Shown: positions 24,501 through 36,500 of the stretch, in pieces
How positions within the stretch are numbered: position 1 is the first letter of the stretch
Layout: every line of letters begins with the position of its first letter
Notes under the pieces: generated by a model
The model's database searches: none
The model's input: the letters and a program-made list of their open reading frames with translations, nothing else
What the model was told of the DNA's origin: nothing
Program-made: the position numbers and the translations under genes
DNA from: Calliopum simillimum
Lineage: Eukaryota; Arthropoda; Insecta; Diptera; Lauxaniidae
Length of the DNA: 64,000 bases
Reading direction: 5' to 3'
NCBI GenBank assembly: GCA_951812925.1
Contig: OX638370.1
Coordinates: 24,977,964-25,041,963 of the forward strand

Positions 24501-27500
24501 AGATTTTGTCAAAAAGTATTGTGCGACCACTCATTTTGTTCGTCACAATCTAGGCTACAAGACTAGTGTCCGAGAAAAAAAAATAAAATATTTTCCTACG
24601 ATTAATGGCAATTTAATCTAACAAAAATCTCAAATTTTTTTTTTTTTTCGAGAGATATCTTAAATATCTATAAATCTTGGAATCTTTTCCAAAAACTGGC
24701 AATGCCATTGTCTTCAGCGACCTCGAAAACATAAAGAAGGATAGAAAAAAAAATTGTTCCAATCCTTTTTTATCAATTTCCACGTGCTGAAAGAACCCCA
24801 TTCTCGTACGGTCAAGGCAGCGCTACTTATCGAGCTTGCGCGAGTGCTAAATCTCAATATTTTTTTACCAAAATTTACATACGTTGTTTCTAGACTCTAC
24901 CGAACATTTTGAGTGCTGAGCACCTAAGATCGGAACACCTTTAGTTTTTTTAGGTCAGTCTAAAATATATATGGCCAATATATAGATCAGAATGGCTATC
25001 TAATGTGGAATGAACGTGACACCTCATTAAAAGTACACCAGATCTACTCAAAACATACGTTTTCAGAGGCGGATTAGATTATTGGAAATACTGGGGATCA
25101 GAATTTCCATTCAGAGCCTGAATAGAAAAGTATAGAGATGAATAAAATATACGTAGAGACGCTTTATAAATAATAACTAGTTGAAAATTTGATCTGACGG
25201 GAAATAGGTCATTAGGGCATGGGGAATTTAGTTGTGTTAATCGTTTTGCTGAATTGGTTCATCACCCCATACAAAAAGTTCAAATCAAAAATATGTCTAG
25301 AAAGTGGTGTTTGTCATAAGGAATCTCTTATTAAATTGTGATCAATCAATGATTTTTCATCAAAAATATATTTTCCTGTTCAGGATGTATTAATTGGTAA
25401 TGGAGTTGCTAATTTTTCTATCAATTTATCGGATACTTCTTAACTTTATCTTTAATCTTAAAAAAGTTCCCTTGTATATGATAACTTTTTGAAAACATTT
25501 GCAGAAAAAAAACTTCAGGTTAAGTAATTTATTAACAGAAATATTACAAGACTAAATCTGAAAAACAGACTAAATTCCATATTGCAATTTAATTCAGAAC
25601 ATAGGGCTCGCTCCTGACTCCAAAAATGTACCAAATTATGATGAGAAACTGCCAAGATGATTGGATCAAAGGATCGTTACTGTACCATGATCATTTCCTT
25701 ATTATAAGTATGTCTGTATCAAGGAATGTGGTACTATACTCTATTCAGGTACTGATTGTATTCCCATTTCAGGGTACTTATATTTTATCTGAAATCCGAA
25801 ATACTTCATCAAATACTTCATCAAATACTTGTTAAAATTCATTGTGTTTTTGTGTACTTCATATTTTTAACAAATTTGTGCCAAATTTAAATGTGAATTT
25901 GGATTGGATTACCTTGAATGCTTATATGAGAGGTATCATGTCAGGTATGCGAATTCAGAATTTTTTTCTGAAAATTTTTTATTGTTTAGCAGTTGACACA
26001 AGCTTTGGCCTGAAACCTACCAGTTATCGTTGGGATCTTTTTTGAGCTTATCCTAGGTTTGGTATGGTATCAGTACCACTATCTCAGAAACTGAAATTTT
26101 AGATTGTATTAGACGTGGATGCCCTCTAGTCCGAACTTGCATAATTTTGGACTAGGTCTTTTGTAAGCTTTTCATTATAATTTAGTGAAATTTCAATTAT
26201 TTATTTCAAATGCGTAGCGCTATAAAGTTTTTGTTTTTATGAAAAGTGATACTCGGTGCATCAAAGTTTTCCGAAATCATCGAAGGAGATAATTGCTAAG
26301 TAGAAGAAATGCTTTCGCTTAAGTTACGGAAAGTATTCCAACATCCTCTGCATTCAAAATATTTGTTTTTAATAAATAATTTTATTGCATAAAAATCGAA
26401 ATGCCAAGAAATGACACTTTAAGTCGGCCATTTCCGGTAATGAAATAAAATCCCCATTATACGCGAAACTTTCTATGAAAACCCCAGCAACGGCAGCAGC
26501 AGTGGTGATAAGCGAAATTCTGCCTACGATGTTAAATAAATATTTGTATGTAAATATTTGTATAGCTGTAGGCTACAAAACCATTTATAGAACACTTATC
26601 TAAGAGATATATACTTGTATATAAAAATGTACAATATAATCGCTATTTACTCTATAAATTATCTTGTTATTAACATAAGTACCCTCGTAATATCTTGTGG
26701 AAATTAAAGTGCTTCGATGAATTAAAGATTTAAAACAAATAATTGATATAAAAACTCTTAGAGAGATATTTTAGAAGGAATTTATTTTAATTATTTAGCA
26801 CTTTTTCGCTATAAGCTGCATTTAAAAAGAAGGATAGTTGAATTTAATTCTTAACATAAAGCATTTTGCACCGTAGTCAATTAAGCTAAGATATTTTTAA
26901 CAATTTCTTAGAAGAACTACTGCTGTTTGAGAAAAATGTGCTAAGTGAATAAAACTTCTTTAAAAAAAATAAACCAATTTTAGATAGCACCTACACTGAG
27001 AAGTATCACAGCGAAAGATCAAAAAAATGTTTTCCCTCAGCTAATAAAGTGACTTTTTTCTATTTTCGTTTGGCCCCTTTGTCTCCTTTCAGAGCATATG
27101 GTCACCTGGGTAGTAATGCCAGCTTTTTATTTTCCTAGTCCACAGAACATTTTCCAAGCAAAATAGCACCAATAGCAATAATACGGAAAAATTACTTCCA
27201 AAGTAGCGTTTGATCAAAAAAGATCTTCCAATAATTAAAGGAAAACCAAAAGTATTGCACATTGAAAGACTGGCACCTTACGCGAATTACAGTATTAGGG
27301 TAAGCCCGGGACATATGGCACCCCCAGGTGATATGGCACCCCTTGCAATTTTAATCTTTGCAGCTTTCGTAACATTCTTATATAGACTAAATTAAATTTC
27401 GCGAAAAATTTCGTAGTGCATAGTTCATTTTACTACAGTAATTGGTTGCGTTCTGGATTTTAAAAAAAATGGGAAAATAAATTGAAAAACGGCTAACTTT

Positions 27501-30500
27501 TTTTTTGAGTATTTGAAATTAATTTCGTTTTTGAATGAATACGATTAAAAATTTTTATTTTTATAAAATACCAAAAAGGAGAAATAGCACCCGATTACTG
27601 CTGAGGTTGATATGGCATAGGTGCCATTTCTCCCTTTACACGTTATAAGAAATTTCAGAGTGCAAATATGAAGCGCTTGAACGTATGTATAGTCACTACA
27701 GAATCACTGAATTTCAGTCATGTATCCCTTCAATGACTCCTTTTTCATTTTTACTTGTTTAATTTGAGGTTTCTCGTAAAATGGTATACCAGAACAAGAA
27801 AAACTTGAAGCGGAATCGAATCACAGTCGATGCAACGTACATATGGTGATTCCAATAAAAACTTATAAGCGAAAGGTGGTTAATAGTGATGTATGTGATA
27901 TATTTTATTCCAAGATGAATCTGTTAGGTTCGTTGGATGGGGAGAAAACTATGGAAAAACCACTAAACTAGAAGATTGGATAAAGGATTCTAAGCATTTT
28001 ACATCGTATGAAATTTTTTCATAGATGCCATGGTTTTGAGTAAACCTAGCATTTCGTTGACGAACGTGATTTGATAAATTTTTTAAAAATTATAAAATAT
28101 CACAAAAAATTGTGAAAAAATTCGCACTTATTTTTTGGACAATTTCAAGCATTTTTTGCACTTTTTTGGTAAGATGTCTTGCTTTTGATTAAAAAAAAAA
28201 TCCTTTTTCCGTCCGCGCAATTGAAAAATGTAAAAACAAAATTATAATTTTTAAACGCCAAAATTTTTGTAAGAAATTTTGAAAAAAAAAAAAAAAAAAA
28301 TTTATTTCATTATTTATTTATTTATTTGGAGATAAAATTATGTGTATACCAAGAACTATGTTCTTTTATAATACAAAGTGTAATTGGTTAAGCAATATGA
28401 AACATTTAAATAAAAATATTAAATAATCTTAATAATACTTTTTTTTTTTTTTTTTTTTTAAATTTATATTTTAACAAGACATGGAAAAAGATATGAAAAA
28501 ATGGTTACTTATCCTATCACAACAAATGGTTAAATATGGATAGCCTAAAATTCCTTATTTCATGAATACTTCTACACTGACTTGGTAAAGAATTCCATAG
28601 TCGAATGGCATTGATGAAAAATAATCTTGAAGAGTTCAAGTAATTGAACCTAGGTATTATAAGCATCTGAGTCCTTAGAGACTGGCTAAATTGTAACTTT
28701 TCAAACAAGTATGCTGGCGTTTTCAAGTGGATCAGTTTGTGCAGAAAAACACAATTCCTAAAACTGAGATACGTTATTATATCACAGCCTAAAATCTTTT
28801 CATTAAACTGGGACACATGATCGTATCTACGTAAGCCATAGACATATCTCGTAGCATGATTAAATGCAATCTGTAGTTTCAGCTGGGAACGTGAGTCCAA
28901 CTTGCTATATACTAGTTCAGAGTAACATATTATGGGTACAATTAATTGGATAACAAGCTTACGTTTAGTTTCAATGGGTGTAAACTCAGCTGATGATCTG
29001 AGGTTTTGCAAAGTTATGAAGATTTTCCTGACAACATCATTAACGTGATCAGTGCAATTTAACAAAGAATTTAAATGAAATCCTAAACTGCGGGCTTTAT
29101 CAACAACTTTGAGAGTTTTTCCACCTACACTTATGTTAGGTATATCTTCAAAAAAGATCTCAATTTTCGAAATAGGCAGTATACAAGATTTTGTCGCATT
29201 TAGAGTAAGGCAATTAGCAAGGGCCCATTCGTTGATGCTTTCAAGGTCTTCATTCAATCTATAGCATAAGTCTTCCAGGAGGCCTGATCGGCTAGACATA
29301 TATAATTGAATATCATCTGCATATGCATGCAGCGTTGCGTATTTACAGATTGAGAATATGTCATTCACAAAAATAGTACATAGCCTATATTTTAAAAATG
29401 GGGCTTTAGATAGGCTGACCATTTTTTTAATCGTCCAATGCGGGACAGGGAAAATGTATTTTTTTATACTAAAGAAAAAACGTATTTTCTTTTGAACACG
29501 AGTAATTTGAATATACATGCCACTTCTATTTCTGTTCCTACAAAAAAACCTCTTTGATAGTTCATTAAGAAGGGAATGAAAATAAAAAAAAAAAGCATCA
29601 CTTCCCAATGGGGAATGAAGCGCATCAAAAGCGCTTCTGAAGTACTGTAAAGTAGCAGTGAAGCGCAATTAACCTTGGCAAGTCATTGGAAGGAAGCGCT
29701 TTGTTCTCGGATGTGCATCGCTCTCGCATCCAGAAATGCTGTTTGGATGCGCATCGCTCTCGCATTCAGAAATGCTCTTTGGTAGCGCATTGCTCTCGCA
29801 TTCAGAAATGCTCTTTGGATGCTTTTTGGATGACAATAAAAATATTTAAAAAATTAATTTTTAGTTTATATTTTACGTCTTTCGCCACAAAGACTCATCA
29901 GACTATTATTATTTTTGATGTAATTATAATTATTTTTATTTCACTAGATTAATTATAATTTAAAAATTGCAAGTTGAAAAACTTTTGTGTTTTGGTCTGG
30001 GCCGGAGTTGAACCGAGGACTTCAAAGTTGCTACAACTCTCAATCGCAGTGCCAGTCGCAAGACCACTGCTCCATCCTTGCGCTCTTACGAAGCTGACTT
30101 ATTGGGTTATTTTGTTTTCTGCGTAAATACGTGACCGAAAACGCTTCGTTCTCGCTACCAGAAATGCTCTTTGGATGCGCTTTGTTGTCGCTACCAGAAA
30201 TGCTCTTTGGATGCTTTTTGGATGACATTTATTTTTATTGCGAAAAGTGTTCAATGGATAACACGAACTACCATTAACAACAATTTCATTTGATTTTGCA
30301 CGATTTTATTGAAATTGAAATTTGGTATGTGGGACATTTCCGGGACATATATGAAAATGCGGGACATTTCCGGGACATTTTTGAATGCGGGACGAGAGGG
30401 AAAAATGCGGGTCTATCCCGCAAAATGCGGGACGGTTGATCACCTTAGCTTTAGAGCAATCAAAAGTGCTCCATTTTTTTTTCTCGGAAGGAAAAAAAAT

Positions 30501-33500
30501 ATGCAGATATCCTTTTTAAGAGCCTTTTTAACTTTTGAGTCTGGGTAATGTACATTTTATACGAAAACATGCAACAATTCTGGCAACAAAACCTAAAAGC
30601 CACATAGGGTGCCAAAGATATGGCACCATATCATCGGTGAATTATCACTTTATAGCATTTGTTTTTTTATATGAAAAAAAAAAATACTTGCAAGATTTTT
30701 TTTTCTAAATTAATTAAAGAATAAATTCGTGTCTAGTTTATTTAAAAATCTCATTTAATTTTATAGCAGTTTAACAAAAGAAGGTGCCATATCTTCCGAG
30801 TTTGCCCCTTCACTTGTTAGGGACGAAAAAGCTCAAGAGTGGGGCAATATGAGGTGAATGCAAGTGACTTAAATAAAGACATTGCAAAGGAATTTAAATT
30901 ATTTCAGTGACCTATGTAGATGGCATAACAGTTCACTGAACTTTCAAAAATGATAATGATAGTTTATATACCGGAGATTTAGCTGTGACGAGATTTATAA
31001 ATCTAGTTGTTAGATCCTATCTATTTCCCTTGGCCATGTCATAAGCGGGAAAATTAAAGTTGTTCTTCCTTTTCTTGTTAATATTTATCTCCAATATGCA
31101 TTTGTTTTAATGACATTTAATGCCAATTGTCAAAGTTAAGGGGTGCCACTTGATCGAAAATAGCCAAAATTGGTAGCCCTGTTGAGATTTAAACAATAAT
31201 TTGAAACAAATCTTATCAGAAGTAGATTTATTTTTGTATAGTAATTAAAATATACAAAAAGATTAAGAGCTAAAACTCGTAACAGCCGCAAATTTCATAA
31301 CCAATTAATACGTTTATTTTCTCTCAATGTATTGTCATAAAAATAGATTCTCTCTAAAAAAACAAAAAAATACTAAATATTTTAATGTTATGACAACAAT
31401 GCATAGCGTTGAAATTCGTATTTTAAATTTAATAGAATTAATGATGGGAAAAATAAATTAAAATGCAAATTCTAAAAAAAAGCAAAAAAAAAAGATGTGA
31501 ATACTTGTTAATTGCGTCACTTTGGTGTTATTGTTGTTGCGCATCAGTTAAAATTAATCGAACTTTATGTATGCCACTTTGCAATGTATCGCGTATCTGG
31601 TGTTTAACTCAAAACTGCGATTTCTACTTTTCAGTTTTAAGTAAAAAAATCATAAAAAATGTACATACTCGTAAATAAATAAAATATTATAAACATTCAT
31701 ACATAAAAGTTACTTAGCGAAATGACAGAAAGCGCTTTTAAAGCACGTTCTTTATATTGATAAAGCAGACAGACGCTTTGGGGCAAAAGTGCACAATAAC
31801 TTGTAAACTACTGTAATTTACACTAAATGACGTTGTATATCTATATTTAATTTAAAAATAATTAAATAGTAGACGCCTTTAATTAAATATATGTGACAAT
31901 AATGATATACTTTGAACACACGTATATAAGTAAATAATATTTACTAAATATATACATGTCTTATGTAAGCATATTTGAATAAGCTTAGGTGTCATATAAT
32001 TTGCACACGTAATTTATACACACTTCGCATTTAAAGTAGCAAAGGTTTTTTTGGGACTTTGCATTTATTCCGTATTATGTTTTCGATTCAGGTGGCATTT
32101 TTTTAAGAATTTAGTGGGAAATTTTCTTCTGCATTTCTAATTGAAGGTATCTTTTCCCAGAAACTTATCATAAGTACTAGCAATAGCCGCCCTTTGGTTA
32201 TGTGAGCGCTAACTCCTATTTGTTCCTATACTTCCCTGAACAAGAAAGAAGAATTCATTTGCAAGAGAAACAAACACCTAAAGTTAAGCAAGCTCGCAAC
32301 CAAAGCCCAGGCAGTGGCAAAAATCAAAGGCCTTTGCAAATTTCATGAAATAGCACATAAGATGGCAGGCCACCAATTAGGCTAATACGTTGAAAAAAAG
32401 ATTTTTCGTAGACTATCACCTAACCGTCAAGCATCATAAGTTAGCATTTGCCATTGTTGCCCAGAAGACCACAATGTCTTGCCTATTGCCCGTCTTCAAT
32501 AACAAAGATAATAGCCATACAATGTCTTAAAAATAAAACAATGGGCGCTGATAAAATAGTTTCTGTATTCCTTAAATTAATTCTGTAAATCTAATCTCCC
32601 AAGACCATTTTCAATGTCGAACTGCCAACCAGATACCGATAAAATTCTAATTACATTCGTTCAAAAATGAAAATGAATAGGCCACACGTCCCGGAAATTA
32701 GCAATGAACTTCTGCCAGCAAACATTGCAGTAGAACCGGCCAGTTAGCAAGTCAGAAAGCATCATGGAAACGATCGCTGGCCTTCTACCGCTCTTATATC
32801 ATCTGCTTTTGATAGTTGGAACGTTCTTGATGGTTCTCGCTATAGCTTTTTGATCAAAAACTAGTAAGGGTGTAACTTTTGGCCTGGCCAAACATTAAAT
32901 ACCCTAAACTGCAGTATTTTGAAAATAAATGCAGAGCTTGCATTTATAGTTTTTAGTGTCTGAGTGAAATTTGGTTGGATTATCTCAAAAAACGCTTTCA
33001 GTATAGCGTTTTGAAGCTTTTGCTTATATGGGAGGTGCCACGTCCTCTTGTCCGAATTCGGCCAGTTTTTGCTCAGAGCTTGCGCTTATGATTCTTAGTA
33101 TTTCTGTGTATTTTAGTTGCATTGTCGTGAAAAATATTGTACTCCTAAAATTGCATTTTGAATATATTTTTTATATGGGCGGTAGGAGTGTCCGTTGACC
33201 GATTTTGCTCAATTTCAATGCCACGAGCTAACTTTAACGACGGAGGCAGTGTACCAAATTTAATTGAATTATCTTGCTCAGTTTTCCCAAAAAGTGTATT
33301 TCAACACACAGCTAGCCAGCCAGACAGACGAACATGGCCATATCCAGGGCCGTGCACACGGGGGCTGTTTCGGGGGTTCAAACCCCCCAGAAAGATCTTT
33401 TCCCATAAAAAACGGTACAAATTGTGTGTTAAGTACAGTGTTGTTTGGTTTTTTTATATGAAAAACCCCCCCAAGAGCAAATCCTGCGCACGATCCTGGC

Positions 33501-36500
33501 TAAATCGACTCAGGAGGTGACGCTGGTCATGAATATATATTCTTTTCTATATCTGCCACGCCTCCTTCTCTGCGTTACAAACGGAAAGACAAAGTGAATA
33601 TACCCTGGGTGTAGGGTTTAAAAAGACCTCCAAATATCGTAGGAGAATTTCCTTGAAGTGGCTTAACCAAGTAGAAAACCAAGAAAATTCAGAATTTTTT
33701 TTGACCGGGGGGTCGCTTTTTAACACTTTTCATCATATCTTCGGCATTTACAATCCGATCTTAAAAATTATATATCAATATATATTATTTCCTCGAGCAA
33801 TCGAAATACTTCCTTAGCAAAAGTTTAATGATTTTTTGCGAGCTTTAATTTTCTGACATTAGGGTGGCACATTAAGAGGTCAGGAATTGAATGATTACTG
33901 CACTTTCGAAACATAAATATTGAGTACCTGGAGCCCGATCCCTGATCGATCAATAATCTGATCTTATTATTTTAGTCGATGTTTTTATTCATAACTATTT
34001 TTGTGCTGAAATTCGTTTCTTTTCGCCTCCAATTTTCTTACCGATGATGATAATAATAATAAGAAAAACACGGAAAGTATTTAATGGTATTGGAAACAAT
34101 AGAAAAATATCAAAAACTCAAAGTTTTGTTTGGTAAAATCGAATGCCATAAAATACTAACATAAATAAATGGGATATGCCTCGCAAACAAAATATTGCGT
34201 CTTTTGTATGGGGCTGAAAAAGGATCATAGCTTGGAAAGTAAGATTCCTACTGGAAAAACCCGAAAGAATAATTTGATAAGGAAGAGTGTGGCAATTTGA
34301 TGACATTAATGAAAAAGAATTTCACCTTTTTTTCTTGTAGCTACGCTGTAAGACTGCTGATGAAGACGGATTCAGCGTCAAAAAGCAAAGAAGACTGCAT
34401 ACAAAAAATAAAAAGTTTATTCCATTTTTTTTTTTGTGCCTGAGTCAAAATTTTCTCAAGAAAAATCGCAGATAACTACTCAATAGCTAGTTTTGTAGAT
34501 GAAGAATAAATAGTACGAAATAATGCAGAAAAAAGCATAGAGCAGGTTCTGTGCAAAACCTCAAAACGGTGTTTTTGCCTGCCTAATTTTTATGTTATGA
34601 TATTTCAGAGACGAAAAAGTATACCGATATATTTTAAATTGGAATTCAAAGAAGTGCTAATGTTTTTAGCTGTCATATCCGGTATCACAGTTAGAAATTA
34701 CATTGTCTGTTTTTATAACCTCAAAAATAGCGAAATTTGTGTTTCTTTGAACATTTAGGCAAGAATATCTCAAAAACCATACGCAATAGAGAGAATAGAG
34801 TCCGGACTCAAAATCAGCGTGAGGAATAAATCAAAATTGATCAAAATAACCGATCTATTATTCATTAGTGCAAAATGGTATTCCAAAGTACAGACTATGA
34901 CTGTGTTAGTAGAATGCCAGTGGTATTAACTGATTGATCTTGTCATAAATCCCATCATGTGCATAGACTATTTGTTTTTTCAGTGCAAGAACCAACTAAG
35001 ATTTCGATTTTGCTAAAATATTCTCTGTTAAGTTTATGAGATGATTTTGGATTTCCATATTTTATGAGGTTGTGCAAAGACACTTCTCGATTTGTTGTTT
35101 CTTGTTGTCACGACTTCTGCGGTGCCGGCTTTGATAGTTCGGATGCTAACTAAATACTTAAAAGTGATGATCTGCGCAAAATCGTACTTCATCTTCTAAA
35201 GACCAACGTTTTTTTAGAAAGCTTAAAATAAGTGATAGCGTACATTTTATCGGTTTTCATGTCAAGGTTGGATTCAGTTCTGAGACATGTTCTGAATATA
35301 TATTTAAATCGATTTAATTTCGATTACTAAATCACTTATCACTTCAAAAAAAAAGGGGACTTATCCTGTACTTAACTTATTAAGACGATAAATCTCGCAA
35401 GTTTTATATGGACCGCATTTTTGGATCATTCTTCTTTCTTTTTCATATACATAGCAGTGAAACTAAGTAAAAACACTAATTAAAATTCGATTGCAGATTT
35501 TAAATCGCTACAAAAAAAATCATATAAGAATGGAGAAATTATCGTTTCATAACTCTTTTCTCATATTTCAGGAAAGTTACGCAAAATTTGTCAAACTTTT
35601 CGCTTCGATATCTTAAATTTGGGTTTATCATTTTACGGTATCAAAATGCTATAACTCATTAAATTTTTGGACATCAAGTCTTGTTAGTCAAAATAATATA
35701 TAATTTTACAAAATTCAAAAATACCGGTTTTTAGAAGATAAGGTTCTTTTCCTGTATTAATAAATTAATAAAAATTTCTAGTAGAATTTCGTCAACTTTG
35801 GAATTTTTTTCAGAGTATTTTTATTTTTTTTTTTTATTCAAAAAAAAAAACTTTGTTTACTGCCTCAGTTTTTGCTACTACGCAAATAACAAGCCTTTTT
35901 TCTTCATTTAAATTAACTCTAATTGATTGAAGTCACAGACTTTGTATATTGAAAAAAAAAAAAATAAAAAATGACGAAAAATCTTAATAAATATTTACAT
36001 GGAATAATTGGAAGCAGAGTATTTGATTAATACGCACCCACTTGTCTTTCGATGATAATTATCTCATCAATCATATAAGAGTACAAAACTCTAAAACCAA
36101 TCGAAAACGACTATCGTAAAGAAATTCAAAAGCAAGCAAGAGCGAATTCAACTTGAAACTTCAAACGACAATAGATGAGTTTTAATTTTTTTCCAACTTG
36201 TTTACTTGTAATTGTTTACTCAACTTAAAAGCATTGCTTTGTATAACCCCATACATACCCTGTCCCATATGCGCATCTATACGCTCGTTATAATTTTGTC
36301 TCATTGTTTAATCAAAGCTGATCATTTTTTAATTTTTAATTTTTTTCACTGTACTCACATCGAAATATCCCGCAAAATCATCAAACAACTGCTTCAAGTC
36401 TCTGTGATTTCTTAACATCATTGGCAAGATTTCACGCTCGTGTAGCATAACGATTTCTTCGATGTTGCCAAGCAGTTCGGTGCGTTTATCTTTGCTTTGC

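Larger units (their letters stand above)
29411..30447. mobile_element. hAT-type non-autonomous element with perfect 8-bp target duplication
   Basis: Flanked by GCTTTAGA at 29403-29410 and again at 30448-30455. The ends are TAGGCTGACCA and the complement of TAAGGTGATCAACCGTCC. Both sides continue into GTCCCGCATT/GCGGGACA repeats, with four GCGGGACATTTCCGGGACAT-like motifs near the right end. An 8-bp duplication and these ends fit the hAT superfamily. Inside lie two minisatellite blocks and a tRNA-like segment; there is no transposase. Confidence 0.85.
27297..30809. mobile_element. Decayed TIR element holding two younger insertions
   Basis: The left end is AGGGTAAGCCCGGGACATAT followed by GGCACC. 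The complement of the right end is AGGGGCAAACTCGGAAGATA followed by TGGCACC. The motif GATATGGCACC recurs near 27310, 27610-27640, 30602 and 30785. The interior is interrupted by a non-LTR retrotransposon (28440-29382) and a hAT-type element (29411-30447). The element's own interior carries no recognisable gene. The superfamily is unknown. Confidence 0.55.

Noticed and set aside
28517..29668. A single 383-codon reverse-transcriptase ORF
   Set aside because: Only the part from about 29382 downward is RT; the first ~95 codons run through the hAT element and its flank, so the long frame is a chimera.
33158..33520. 120-codon ORF with Cys/Arg/Pro-rich end; similar ORF at 62125-62457
   Set aside because: Both are frames through the non-coding Helentron-like repeat, which explains the shared VGVS.DRF.S.S.PRA pattern.
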